A stretch of DNA of 64,000 nucleotides from Coprinus comatus (Eukaryota; Basidiomycota; Agaricomycetes; Agaricales; Agaricaceae), in NCBI GenBank assembly GCA_034638255.1, contig JAWPGT010000029.1, positions 62,001 to 126,000 of the forward strand, given 5' to 3'. The notes beneath the pieces were generated by a model. The model was given only the letters and a program-made list of their open reading frames with translations. It ran no database searches and was not told the DNA's origin. This document shows, piece after piece, positions 45,635 through 58,153 of the stretch. A program made the position numbers and the translations under genes. Numbering within the stretch: the first letter of the stretch is position 1; each line of letters begins with the position of its first letter.

Positions 45635-47542
45635 TGACCTATCCAGGTTTGTCAAACTCATAAATTACATTCCAATCTATTCACTCATTTAAAACACAGC
45701 AAACAACCACATCGAAAACACATTCAAAACATTATTCTCCAAAATCCCAAGATCCGAAGTTGAAAAAACACATATAATCATTATAGCAGGCGAAGTGACA
45801 CCTTATCGAAACGATACAGATCGAGAACTCATATTTCGTCAAGAATCCAATTTTTACTATCTAACAGGATGTGATATTCCTTCATCCTATCTTATCGCAA
45901 TCTCTTCTCCCTCTACTGAACAACAACTTCAAATCCAAACCAATTTATTCATACCAGAAGCTAATGAAGATGATATAACTTGGAGTATTCCACCACCTTC
46001 AATCAAAATCGCTTCTACTCTTTATCAAGCTACATCCATCACCTACACAAAATCACTTTCTGATTTCGTAAAGGGTTTGATAAATGCTTATCCTAATGCA
46101 TTATATCATACATTCCCAAATCAATCTCCGTTATTCCCTATAATCCCTTCTTCAATTCTTCAACCTATACTCGATGCTGGAGAACAAACTTCTCAAACAT
46201 CATATGGAATTGGAATTACGGATCAATATTTCTATAAAGCGATACAAGAAACTCGATTAATCAAGGACGAGTATGAAATTGAATTGATTAGGAAGGCTAA
46301 TGCTATTAGTAGTCGTGCTCATGAAACTGTTATGAGAGTTTTAGGATTGGCTGTTCAGAATAAGATTAGGGATAGAAGGAAGGAAGGAGAGAAAAGACCT
46401 TTGATTCCTGGTGAATGGTTAATTGAAAAGGAAAGTGAAGCTGAAGCTATTTTTGTTGCTTCTTGTCGACGTGAAGGGTCAGTTTTCCTTCCTTCAAAAA
46501 GAAAAAACACAATTACTCATTATTATATATATATATATAAACATCTAACAAAGGTCGATTCATCAAGCTTATTTACCTATCGTAGCAGCATCTTCAAGAG
46601 CATCAACATTACATTACTGTTGTAACGATAAAGAATTTTCATGGGGACCAGCATCATCAAAACCCAAAACATCAACATCTCCCTTCCCTTCATATACATC
46701 AACAAACGAATTCCCATCACCATACACTCCTCACACCACATCAATTCAACCACAAGTCTTATTAATAGATGCTGGTTGTGAATGGTCAAATTATGCATCA
46801 GATATCACACGTACGATGCCTTTGGGGAATAATGGAAAATTTACGAAATGGGCGAAGGAGATTTATAATTTGGTTTTGGAAATGCAGTATAAGGCTTTTG
46901 AAATGATTGGGGATGGAGTTCATTGGGATTTGATTCATTTGGAATGTCATTATGTTCTTGTTCGTGGGTTTCAAAAGTTGGGTATTATCGTTAAAGGAAA
47001 CGATAATGAAGGACTGGTAAAAGAAATAATCAAATCTGGATTGAGTTGTAAATTCTTTCCACATGGGTTAGGTCATAGTATTGGTATGGATGTACATGAT
47101 GTTCCTGGAGCTTCGAAACCGGTTGAAGAAGAAAATAAAACAATTTTGAAAGAGGTGTTAAGGGAAAGAGGATGTATTGAGGTGTTTAGGTATTTGAGGT
47201 TAAGGTTACCTTTACAAGTTGGTATGGTTGTTGTGAGTGTTTTTCTTTTCATTTCTTTTTTTCTGCGTCTTTTTAAAAAAAATTTATGGTGTTGATGTTA
47301 ATTTGATATAATAATAGACGGTTGAACCGGGGATTTACTTTTCACCACATCTACTTGCACCAATTCGAAACTCGAAATATATAAATCATGAAGTATTGAA
47401 AGAATATGAAAGCGTGGGTGGTGTTAGGATTGAAGATGTTGTCGTTATTAAAGATAATGGTAAGGGGTTGGGATATGAGAATTTAACTACGGTTAGGAGT
47501 GATGTTGAATGGATTGAAGGTGTTTGTTCTGGTGAGATTTGA
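45635..47542 (+). CDS. Xaa-Pro aminopeptidase / aminopeptidase P (M24B)
   Basis: Exon 1 (MTYP) joins ANNHIENTFKTLFSKIPRSE. The N-terminal creatinase-like domain has FRQESNFYYLTGCDIP. The catalytic pita-bread domain carries all five metal ligands: two Asp in LIDAGCEWSNYASDITRT, His in FFPHGLGHSIGMDVHD, Glu in TVEPGIYF and Glu in GVRIEDVVVI. It removes N-terminal residues before proline. Introns were placed at about 45649, 46477-46553 and 47232-47318. A Ser/Thr/Pro-rich insert (about 46640-46745) lies before the catalytic core. The TGA is at 47540-47542. The promoter is shared with RRP42. Confidence 0.85.
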
Positions 47543-47808
47543 ATGGGAATGTGGAAGAAATGGACTGAAGGAATATGAATGACGAAGAAAAGAAAGAACT
47601 TTTGTATATTATATTAAATCCATTCATTGTTTCAAACCGTTGACTCTGACTTTGATACTCGTTTCATCCCGATGTACAATCACATTCACAATACAAAACG
47701 ATTGTTTGTGTGGTTCCAGTACCGGCAGAGTCCGATGTTACATCTGCAGTAATCGATGAAGGCAGATTTAAGATTACCACAGCTCATTCATCACCTTACC
47801 TACCTACG

Positions 47809-48913
47809 ATGGTCCAAGATCAAGATCCAGTTGGAAAACGTTCTCCAAAGCGATCGTGTTTAAAACTCAAACCCATCCTACCTGCACGACACCGAGTCTA
47901 TTCTGCAGGTTTATCTATCTCACCTTGCCGCTACTTGCCTCGTGATAAACGACAGGCATTTGGTACCATTCCCGAAAACGAGCCATGTTTCGTAACCAAA
48001 AGGCCTGGTCACAGTCTTGGTAGAATTTATCTCATTGGACTTGGGCTCAATAACAGTGATCCTGAAGTCGTACGTTTTGGAAAATAATTCCTCTGAGACT
48101 GTCTAACCGTTTATTGTTCAAACTCTTAGGAGAATCTCTTATACGAGTTAGGCCTTGTTCCCAATGGATTCAAATTAAACTCTGCCAATAATATGGTTTC
48201 TAGTATGTTGATACCCTTGGACAGTGATTACACAAACTCATAGTTGATTTCAACAGTCGATCGGACTCTAAAGTACACTCTGAATAAGAACAACCCTGGT
48301 CCTTTTGCCATTACATGCTCAAAGACCACACTCATAGCTATGATAAAACTGCTGAAAGAGGAAAATAGTAATCCTGATTTACATACCCGAAGACAATTCA
48401 ATGTAAGCACAACATCGGGCCCCTCACCTCATACAACTGGTTTTCATTTCCGTTTTTTTTTTACAGTTAATGGAGCCCCCCTTCTCGGATGCAACATACG
48501 AGATGGTTGTTCTACATCCGAATGATCTTCTTTCCAATGGAGTGGTCCTTCCCGTGTATACAACGGACGCCGAGGGCCACCTTGATTACAAAGTATATAC
48601 GATTGCTGCAGATGGTGCCTTACGTGAGGGACCGGACACCACCTCTCCACGACTTCCCGCATTTTCAAATCCGAACATCTACCGTACAAAAAAGCTACAC
48701 CTCAATCCATTTCTCGCTGTTCTCAGTGCTGAGATGGTATTTCGACTATTCAAAAGGTCAAATCCGATTCTTGAAGAATCTTTATGCAAGGACTATTGTG
48801 AACTTGTTGAATTTACACTTGAACTTGCTGATGAGATCTATCACAGCGAGCGTTTAAAGCACGCCCGTAACTCCTCTAAAAAACTGAAAAATACGGTCAG
48901 GTTCACCTGTTGA
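47809..48913 (+). CDS. orphan-family protein, copy c (308 aa)
   Basis: Four exons (47809-48069, 48130-48202, 48257-48402, 48467-48913) give a clean 308-residue frame. I do not recognise the family. Family-conserved blocks are TIPENEPCFVTKRPGHSL (exon 1), LYELGLVPNGFKLNSANNM (exon 2, exactly 73 nt as in copy d), FAITCSKTTLIAMIKLLKEE (exon 3), and in exon 4 PPFSDATYEMVVLHPNDLL, DGALREGPDTTSPRLPAFSN, HLNPFLAVLSAEMVFRLFKR and DYCELVEFTLELADEIY. There is no signal peptide or membrane segment. The protein ends about 90 residues before copy d does and lacks the WQS tail, so it may be 3'-truncated. Confidence 0.7.
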
Positions 48914-49567
48914 AGAGAATGAAAGTAAAATAAATGGCGTAGTGTTTTCGTCGACGATGAACGTGTGTTGTTGAAACGAGAGAGCGAGTTTGGGAGAGAA
49001 TAGTAGACTTTGTTTAATCGACACTGACACATGTAATAGATTTCTTATCAGCTCTTCTCCACGAGTTTAATATACACACTGAAAGACATAAATCTCAACC
49101 GGGGCCGCCGCGCTAACAATTCGGCTCACCAACCCCTTTGACAGCACATGCCTTCTTTAGTTTAGTCTAAAATCAAGTTGATGGGTGACCCTGTCTCAAC
49201 CAGTCCCTGAGAAGATGTTGATGTTGCCGACCCTCAAGAGACGATTTATTAGTAACTCGTGGATGTTCGAGGACTGCGATGGCTTACATTTGAAGACGGC
49301 CACAGCAAACAGATCTTAGGTCATGAGTGTTCCAAGGAGCGACAAAAACTAGATGCAGTGTTCGATGATGATTCGCTGTGATACAGTTGATGATAATGGT
49401 TCTATGTATGCGGCTGAGGAAACCGGCGCCGTAACTGTCTGAAGCTCTCGTTCTCAGTTGAGCATGTACAGGGTAGCTGTAGGCGCCTTGTGTGGCTCAG
49501 AGTACCAAATCACGGTTACTATAAAATCTGGCACACACACGCAAGGAGTCCTTTGACCATTTACTCA

Positions 49568-51098
49568 ATGTCAACCCTTCGTGAGGGAAGTCACAGAATT
49601 ACGACAAGACGTGCACCCCATTTCAAGATCAGGCCTATTGAGACTCTCAATCTGCCTGCAGTCCATCGTGAAAGCTCTCCAGGCCCTTCTGCTATCTCCA
49701 CAGACGACTCCTACTACCATCCTTCTGAGCAAGGCGCACGTCGTGCCATTCCTTTAGACGAACCATGTATGATAAACAAGAAACTGGGATACCTCCTCGA
49801 GAAGGCTTACTTTCTTATGCATGGGAACAATAGTGAGGCCGAGGAGTGTGGATTGGTGTGTCCTTGACTACAAATCAAAAACTCTGTGACTAACTGACCA
49901 TAAATCGTCCTTTCATTTTAGACAGGCTACTTGCACTGTTTAGGTCTCGTTCCCGACGACTTTAAGCTAAGTTCTGCATCCAACATGGCACGCTGTATCT
50001 TGCCGAGATTATTAATGAAGGCTCAAGCTCATAATCTCATTCGACAGTGGATTGGAATCTTCATCGTGTTTTTGAACGCCTGGGTCTTTTTATCATTACA
50101 TGCTCAAAGATCACACTTGAAGCAATGATAGAATTGGTGAAAAAAGCAAATTGTGAACCGGTTCGTAATGCTAGAAACGGTGTTAACATCAGGCAAGTTC
50201 TCCTGCCTTCTCGCCATATGTGACTAGTGTTAACGTTCAATATTTTTAGTTGATGGCACCCCCTTTCTCGGATGCCACATATGAGTTGGTTGCTCTCTAT
50301 CCCAATCACCTTCTTCCAAATGGAACTGTCCTTCCCATATATACTACAAACATCCAAGGTCGCCTCGACTACAAAGCATACGTGGTAAGCGACGATGGTG
50401 CATTACGTGAAGGACGAGACGCAACCTCTCCACGACTTCCTGCATTTTCAAATCCCAATGAATTTCGTACAGAGGAACATCACCTTAATCCATTCCTTGT
50501 TATTCTTAATGCTGAAATCACACTCCGACGATTCAAAAGGACAAACCCGAATCTTGAAGAAACCCTATGCGCAGACTATTGCGAACTTGTTGAATTGACT
50601 TTGCAGCTTTGTGACTTGATCTATGAACATGAACGTGTCGAATGTGCCTATGTCATGTATGACGTCAGAAAAATGGCCTATAATAAACCTAAGTTGAGGA
50701 GGGAAGCAATATTAAATGGAGAATTGTCTGATCACAATTCAGATGACGAAGGACAGTTGAATTTGCCTAAGCTGCCTACTAATATACCTGCACATGGTTT
50801 GGCTTGTGACTTTGCTAATTATATCCGCTTCGGTAGAGGTGAGTAGTTTATTGCTACCTAGTGGTGTCCTATGTGTCGATTCTGATGGCTCGTTTACTAA
50901 GCTCAAATGATTGCTGAAGAGGAAGCATTGAAGTCGGCTATGGTAAATGATGACAACCGTCGACCTGAAGAGACCGAAGGTATGTCCTGTCTTCAATCAT
51001 ATCAAGGTATAATGAAGAGTTGATTATTCTTGTTAGATGTTCCTATGTCTAGTACCAACAAAGTACAAGAGTGGCAGAGCCGGGGCTCGGGGAGGTAA
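49568..51098 (+). CDS. orphan-family protein, copy d (about 400 aa, most complete)
   Basis: Six exons: 49568-49855, 49922-49994, 50048-about 50160, 50250-50838, 50902-50979 and 51037-51098. Exon sizes and phases follow copy c through exon 4. Core motifs are IPLDEPCMINKKLGYLL, CLGLVPDDFKLSSASNM, FIITCSKITLEAMIELVKK, PPFSDATYELVALYPNHLL, GRLDYKAY, HLNPFLVILNAEITLRRFKR and DYCELVELTLQLCDLIYEHE. The extra C-terminus has an acidic stretch, RFGRG, MIAEEEALKSAMVNDDNRRP and the ending VQEWQSRGSGR. The donor of the third intron is unclear: GTTCGT at 50161 keeps frame, while a good-looking GCAAGT at 50193 does not. Function unknown. Confidence 0.7.
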
Positions 51099-51832
51099 TA
51101 CATTATATTGTATTCAAGTTTAAGTTTGTACACGACCTAGTTAAATACGTTCACCATCAAGAATAAAGAGATTTTGTCTGTTAATATATCTATATCCAAT
51201 GAGGGATCAAAAAATGTACTTGAGTCGGTGCATTCGACACAACACCCCTTTACCTGTTCCTCATTTTCCGGGGGTTAATGTTAATTACTAATATACGTAT
51301 ACTCCCAAAAGAAATATCCGTTTATAACTCCAGTCACTCCAAATCGGATCGGATGCGAACTTGTCACTGTCGACGAAGCACTTTAGTACTAAGTCAATAT
51401 GTTTTTTCCAAGTTCACACAATCTCCAAATCTCGATTCTCTACGTACCCGAGTGAGTTGTACCCCTTCTATTACGATAAGTAAGAGAAATATCCTTTTGA
51501 AGATGGAAAGCTAAGTCAAAAAAGGGAAACAGAAAAACGTTTGGTGTCCGTGGTTGAAAAAGACAAAAACCAAGGGTCGGGTATAGATACATCAAAGAGA
51601 AGGCAAAAAAAAAAGTACAATATGCGAGAGACTACATACTATAACTTTGAGGGTATACTAAGAAAAGAAAAGAAAAGAAAAGAAAAACTGAGGGTGACAA
51701 GTACAACCGATATAAAACAATACAATGTAAAGAACAGTACATTTCTACCATGATATAATATAACAACCAAAAAAAAAGAAATAAGAAAAAAAAAGAACAA
51801 CCACAGCTAACATGAGGTCACTAGAGAGATGT
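51099..51832. other. intergenic
   Basis: No gene is supported. It contains an AAAAG tandem run at about 51660-51690 and several poly-A tracts. Confidence 0.45.
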
Positions 51833-54399
51833 TCAAACAGAAACAGCACCATTGTACAACCCCATACGAATAATCATATCAAAAAAATCACCATCTTGAA
51901 CAACCTCATCATCAACATCATTGTCGTTGTCGTTGTCGTTGTCGTCGTCATCATTGTCGCCAGAGTCGTAGTCCAAGTGGTTTTCCTCATCTTTATGTCT
52001 ATTTTCCTCTTCCATTTCTATTTCCACTTCCACTTCCTCCTTTTCAAGTTTCTTCCTTTCCGATCCCGATTCACGATTCCAAAGACCAGCACTGATATCA
52101 ATATCGACACCAATACCATCTCCAACACCATCACCATCACCATCACCGAAACCTAAACCTAAATGTTTCTCCAAATCCAAATCCAAATCCAGATTCTTAA
52201 CACCATCCTCCTGATCTTCTACACCGCAACGTTCAAATGAACAATCAAAAACACCAACACCAACACCAACACCAACACCAACACCAACGCCACCACCATC
52301 ATCATCAATAACACCAGCATCAACACCAAAAACCCTTATTCCAGTCTTTATCCTTGGTCCCTTCAAACCAAAACCACACAAATTCAAGTTCAAGTTCAAG
52401 TTATCATCGTCATCAACATCATCATCCAAACGATAACTTGAATTCGAATTCCATCTCCATTCCGGTAATTTTACTAATTTAATAGGAATATCATCGTCTG
52501 CTGGGTTCGCGTAGATTTCACTTTCTTCTTCTTCTATGTCTGTATTGGAATTAGAACTGGTATTGGAGTTGGAGTTAGAATTGGAATTGGAATCTAAGTT
52601 TGAGTTCGAGTCCGAATTGGAATTTGAGGAATAATGAGAATGTGGGTATGTAGCAATTTTTCTTGCGTTGGAATTGGAATTGGAATGAGATGAATTTGGT
52701 TCTTTCACTTCGCCTTCACGTTTGTCTTCCCTTTCGTCTTCCCTTTCGTCTTCTTGTTTATTTTCCCGTTTACCTTCACCTTCAACCTCGCCTTCACCTT
52801 TAACCTCAATCCCTCCTTCACCTTCACCTTCACCTTCACCTTTTTCTCTTTCGCTTTTACTCCTACTCGTCATCGAACCACAACCACAACCAGAACTAGA
52901 ACCACTAGAACTCCCCAAACTCAAACTCAAACTTGACCTAGACCTAGTCATCACACAACCAGAAACTAATGGAAAAGGACTTAACGATGTAGGTGTTATA
53001 GGTGTAGTATGAGGTGATGATGAAAGTGAAAGTGAAAGTGAAAGTGGTGGTGAACTTGAGGAGGACGATTCTAAATCTTCTTGTGATTCTGAACTTTTTT
53101 GTGATTTTTGTGATTGGAGTTGATGTGAGATGTCGTTCTTGGGAGAGTTAGAGTTAGATGAAGAGCTTGGGTTTGGAATGGAAACTTTGAGAATGGGTGT
53201 GGAGGTGATGGGATTTGGAGTTGGAGTTGGAGTTGGAGTTGGAGTTGGAGTTGGAGTTGGAGTTGGATCTAGAGTTGGATTTGGAATACTAGAGGAAGGT
53301 TCGGGTTGAGGTTGAGGAGGTTGAGGTTTTGGGAATTGGAATCCTATACCGATACGAGTTGTATCATATAATAAATGTATATAAGTGGAACATATACACG
53401 TATAATGGGAATGGAAAAAGGGGGGGAGTAGAAAAAATGATTCGGGACTCGTGAACAGTTACAGGATTATGGTGTTTTGAAAAAAAAAAAAAAAAAAAGG
53501 GGGATGTGTGTAAGTGATCGAAACTCACCTTTATTCTCAATATACGAAATCTTTTTAACCAATGAAGATCGATCGACATTTACCGTCATTTTTGGGCGTT
53601 CGAAAATAGGAACTTTCGGAGGAGTTTGAAATAATTTATGTTGAAATTGATCATTATCATCTGGTTCATGAATTGCTTCATCGTTAGCTTGAGAAGTAAG
53701 GCTAACATCCACAACTGCTGCTGCTGCTGTTGCTGTTGTTGTTGTCGTTGTTATACCGACGCTAGCTTTACCAATCGGATAAGTTGTGGTAGTGACAATC
53801 GTAGCAGCAGTAGTCGTAGAGGTGGTAGACATAGGAGTAGTAGCAGGAGAAGCAGAACCAAGAGTGGGCGTGGTAGGAATATAGAATAAGGGAGAATATA
53901 AATGGCGAGGTTTGGTTTCGTAAATCGTTTCGGGAGCTTCGGGTTCGAGAGCCTGAGGTGAAGTTGTATAAAAGTAAGGTAAAGCAGTATCTGTCTCGCG
54001 ACTCACAGTAAATTTGAACTTGTCGGTAGTAGGAGTATTGGTATTGATATAGATGCGAGGTATAGGAAAGGTAGGAGGGGAAGATGTAGAAACAGAATCA
54101 GCGCCGACCTCCAAGTCTATATACTCCTTATCCTTATCGATAATCAAGTGGGAAACATCAACGCGTCGAATCATACTGGCGCTGGCGTTAGTTTTCTTAA
54201 CATGAGTCGAGGTCGTACTCGTCCGAGTCGGAGAATGAGTATCTTCCTTTTGGGGTTTCTTCTGAATAGGTGCCAAAGGAGGAGGAGTTTGAGTCCAATC
54301 AACGCTGTAGCTCAGACACGCCTTAAGTAGGTAGCACCGAGAGAGGAAGAGGTATAATATATTGGCCAAGCAAGTATAGATGTTGTGTCCAATACCCAT
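51833..54399 (-). CDS. large low-complexity protein with N-terminal hydrophobic segment
   Basis: Two exons (54399-53529 and 53343-51833) give about 790 residues. The N-terminus MGIGHNIYTCLANILYLFLS is hydrophobic and may be a membrane anchor or signal. The rest is disordered: a Thr/Ser-rich middle, a TP-dipeptide run encoded by a GGAGTT hexamer array (about 53218-53265), Glu/Gly and Ser/Asn runs, a VG-dipeptide run (about 52245-52300) and Asp-rich runs near the C-terminus. No domain is recognised. DRSSLVKKISYIENKG just before the intron and PIKLVKLPEWRW in exon 2 are the most complex stretches. The start could also be 54441. Confidence 0.6.
52240..52300. repeat. coding hexanucleotide repeat (ACCAAC/ACACCA)n
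   Basis: Consecutive ACACCA-type units encode a Val-Gly run on the minus strand within the same gene. Confidence 0.8.
53215..53270. repeat. coding hexanucleotide repeat (GGAGTT)n
   Basis: At least eight consecutive GGAGTT units encode a Thr-Pro run on the minus strand. Unit length is a multiple of three, so length change would not shift frame. Confidence 0.85.
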
Positions 54400-54619
54400 A
54401 GCTGTTACCGTGGAGGACGGAAAGAGACGAAGTGCTCCCACAGATAATTAAATAGCCACGATGTATGAAGACTGACCATTGGCTGACAGAAAATAAATGG
54501 CTTCAGATGTAGGAGTAGTAGTACAGCACTCAGTCTGAATACAAATGCTGTTGAGAGAGAGATAGGGGCTAGACCGAATTACGACATAATTCCCACGACA
54601 TTAAGGAAATGGTGTAAAA

Positions 54620-56881
54620 ATGCCATTTTCACATTTTATATCCAAACTCCTTCCGACTAAAATGGCCAATCACGCCTCTTCCACTCCGTCCTCTTTGCTT
54701 GAACGCGCACAAGACTTTGTTTCTGAGAATAAACGTGCCATTCTTATTGGAACTGCTGCTGCTGTCGTTGCTGTCGGAGGTGTCGCTTACTATGCATCTA
54801 CATCATCGAGACAAAAGTCGGTAAAGGACGACCTGGAGAAGGGAGAGGGCAAGAAAGACAAGAAGAAGAAGAACAAGAAGAAGGGCAGTGCATCCAAGGA
54901 CAAGGACCAAGGACCTATACTGGAGGAAAGGAAACCCAAGGTTGAGGAAGAAGGTATGTTTGCGGAATCGGCTTTGTGAGCTAGGTGCTTAGACTGTTTG
55001 ATAGTTGACGTCGAGAAGCTGTCGGCCGAACAGATTGCATCAAAGCCTGAGCAGGTAACTTTGTGTCCAACTCGCGTTGCTTTCCACGTCTGACCTATCA
55101 TCAAAGGAACGCTCAGAAATTGCAGCAACCTTCAAACAGAAGGGAAACAATGCCTACAAAGCCTCAAACTACTCTCAGGCCGCAGACTACTACACCAAAG
55201 CCATCCTGATTTCTCCTAAACCTGAACCGACCTTCTACAGTAATCGTGCCGCATGCTACGTCAACATGTCTCCCCCTCAGCATGAAAACGTCATCGCCGA
55301 CTGTGACGAAGCACTCAAGCTCGACCGTAATTACATCAAAGCTCTCCATCGACGTGCTATTGCCTGTGAAGGTCTCGGTCAATACGAAGCTGCTCTTAGA
55401 GGTATGTCCCCTAATTCTATTTTTATCCCGAAAATCTCCACGCGTGCTCACCCGAATCTACTAGATTTCACCGCCGCTACTATTCTTGACAAGTTCCAGA
55501 ACCAAAACACAGCTGCTGCTGTTGAACGTGTCCTGAAGAAGCTCTCGTCGGAAAAGGCCGCTGAAATTTTGAAGAACCGTGAACCCCGTCTTCCTTCTCA
55601 TACCTTTATTGCTGCCTATTTCGCTGCTTTCCGTGACAGGCCTCTTCTAAATCTTCCTGAAAATCCTACTCAAGGCGATGAAACACTTCTATTGGCGCTT
55701 CAAGCTCTCAAAGCATGTGACTACGCACATACCGTGACATTCGTCAATGAAGCTATTGAACAAGGAATTTCCACTCCTCAGGGTAAAGCTGAAGCTTTGA
55801 ACTTGCGTGGAACTTTCAAGTTCTTGATGGGTGATGTTGAAGGTGCTAAAGGAGATTTGGAAAAAAGTCTTGAAGCTGTTCCTTCTTTCACACAATCTCT
55901 TGTTAAGATTGCTAGTGTTCATATGGAACAAGGTGATCCTGAGCAAGCTTTCAAATGTTTCGAGGATGCTATTAAATATGATGAGAATGATCCTGATATT
56001 TATTATCATCGCGGTCAAGGTACGTTTCTTCTCATTCATAAACGACAAATTTAAAAACTGACGTAAAAAAAAAAAAAAGTTCTATTCATCATGAACGAAT
56101 TCTCTCAGGCAGCTGAAAATTACACGAAATCAAGTGAACTCGATCCTACTTTCGTATTCAGTCACATTCAATTAGCAGTGGCTCAATACAAATCATCCGA
56201 TCTAGCAAAAAGTATGGCTACATTCCGAAGAACTTTGAAAGCATTCCCTACACGTTCAGAACCACACAATTATTATGGAGAATTGTTATTGGATCAAGGT
56301 CGATTTGAAGAAGCTATTGAAAAATTCGACAAAGCCGTTGAACTAGAACAACAAAAATCTCAACCCCAATCTCAATCTCAAACCACTTCCAAATCCGATG
56401 ATACACCTCCTTCAACTACATCCGAAAACCCACAACAACAAATTCACGCTCAAATGAACGTTTTACCATTAGTTAATAAAGGATTAGCAATGTATCAATG
56501 GAAACAAGATATAGGAGCTGCAGAAAGATGTTGTTGGGAAGCTTTGAGAATTGATGAAGAATGTGAAGCTGCTGTTGCCACTCTTGCTCAATTGAATTTA
56601 CAACAATCTAGAATTGAAAAGGCGGTGGAGATGTTTGAGAAACAGGCGAAATTGGCTAGGAGTGAACCTGAGTTGGTTAATGCTTTGACTTATTCTTATG
56701 TGAGTTGTTGTGTTTTTTGCGCTTTTTTTGTTTTTTGTTTTTTGTTTTGCTTTTTGCTTTTGTTTTTGTTGATTACTGATTTATTTATTTTTCGTAGGCT
56801 TCGAAGGCTCAATTGGAGTTTTTGAAATCGTATCCGGAGATGGCTGCTCAATTAAATCAAATCGCGAGAGCTATGTCATAA
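54620..56881 (+). CDS. TOM70: mitochondrial import receptor TOM70
   Basis: An N-terminal membrane anchor (RAILIGTAAAVVAVGGVAYY) is followed by a Lys-rich linker and TPR repeats: AATFKQKGNNAYKASNYSQA, DYYTKAI, FYSNRAACYVNM, NYIKALHRRAIACEGLGQYE, then the Tom70 core (LPSHTFIAAYFAAF) and more TPRs to QLEFLKSYPEMAAQLNQIAR. This is the outer-membrane receptor that docks Hsp70/Hsp90-bound carrier precursors. About six exons were placed. Introns lie near 54953-55003, 55054-55106, 55402-55464, 56020-56079 and 56700-56797. An in-frame ATG at 54662 (AAAATGGCC) is an alternative start. The TAA is at 56879-56881. Confidence 0.9.
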
Positions 56882-58153
56882 AAAACGAAATCTGATAAAA
56901 TGAGATGATACATTCACGTCATTTTTTTTATTGATATGATATTATATACGTGATATTGGTATTGATATTGATATTGATACGAAAATGGGGTTTTTTTTTC
57001 TCTTTTTTTTCTCATCCCTATCCCTCTTCTACTTCCTCACCCTGAAACCTGCTTGATCCTTGATAGCTTGATCCTTAATCTCTTTTCTGTAACTTCCTCA
57101 CACTCTCACCCAACCCCCTTGAAGAATTCCTTTGTTTTACTTGTTCACACTCGTTTCTTTTTTTTTGTCTGGTTTTTAGACTTTAATAAATGCACCTTTC
57201 ATCGCTTTTACTTAACCTTTTTTTTTCACTACTTGTTGCTTTTTTTTGGCTTCTTAGTTTTTTTCTTTTCCTTTTTTTTAATTTGCTTTGTTTTTTTTTT
57301 CTATGGTTACTCACGTGTACTAGGTACATGTCTTTCATGTTTTGTGTTTCCCGTATTGTGTCGTGTTGTGAGATGAGCGAGGAAAAAGGAAAGAGGGAAG
57401 AGAGAAGAAGGAAGGGGAGGGGTATTACTTATCACTTACTAGAATCTTTTTTTTCTTTCTTTCTTTCTTTCTCACATACTCCGCGTATTCGACGTAATAC
57501 GACCAAGGTTTCTAATATATACAACTCTCCACTCTCCATCATTATACAAATCTATACTCTACATGCTCAAGTCGCTGAATTGAATTTCTGACTTTTTAGT
57601 TAGTTTCGTATTAGCCAATTTTGGTTTGGGGCAGATTTGAATTTGAGCGTTTGGGGATTGTGTTCACCAAGGTTTATGTTCCCGTTCCAAATCCCTTTAA
57701 AAACTTACTAATAAGTTATAACCTGAAGCTTGAATGAAGTATCTGAATAATTAAGTTGTAGCTTCAAGTTAGCATCAGAAAAAATGACGAGGGTTCCGAC
57801 TCTCGAGATGCTTCCCAAGGATCTGGATTCAGGAATTAGAATGCCTAAATTCTAAGTTAGTATAAAGTGAGAAGGATTCTGAACAATGGGGTTTGTCATT
57901 TTGTTTTTTGGGGGGTTGTTCGGACTCGTCATTGACATAGAGGGAAAAACAAATTACTTCAAGAAGTGTAGAAATATATGTTCATGTTCTACTTAAAAAA
58001 AAATCAATGCTTGTTTTTCTGAATCCTTCGATCAATTAGAATATACAATATAGGGAATCGGTCAATTGTTCGTATCAATTTCAAAAACAAAAAAGTACAA
58101 GTACAAGGTTATACGTAAACAAAACAAACAAAAAATCAACCAAATTTACACAC
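56882..58153. other. intergenic, T-rich
   Basis: Long poly-T and TTTCT tracts (56990-57010, 57150-57300, 57445-57470) create spurious Phe/Leu-rich ORFs on the plus strand. No gene is supported. Confidence 0.6.

Noticed and set aside
51833..52156. Plus-strand ORF with IVVVVVVVV run
   Set aside because: It is the shadow of the Asp-rich coding repeat on the minus strand.
53638..53889. Plus-strand cysteine-rich ORF (poly-Cys run)
   Set aside because: It is the antisense of a coding trinucleotide repeat in the minus-strand low-complexity gene.
57053..57591. Two overlapping plus-strand ORFs rich in Phe and Leu
   Set aside because: They arise from poly-T/C tracts downstream of TOM70. No domain, start context or homology is visible.
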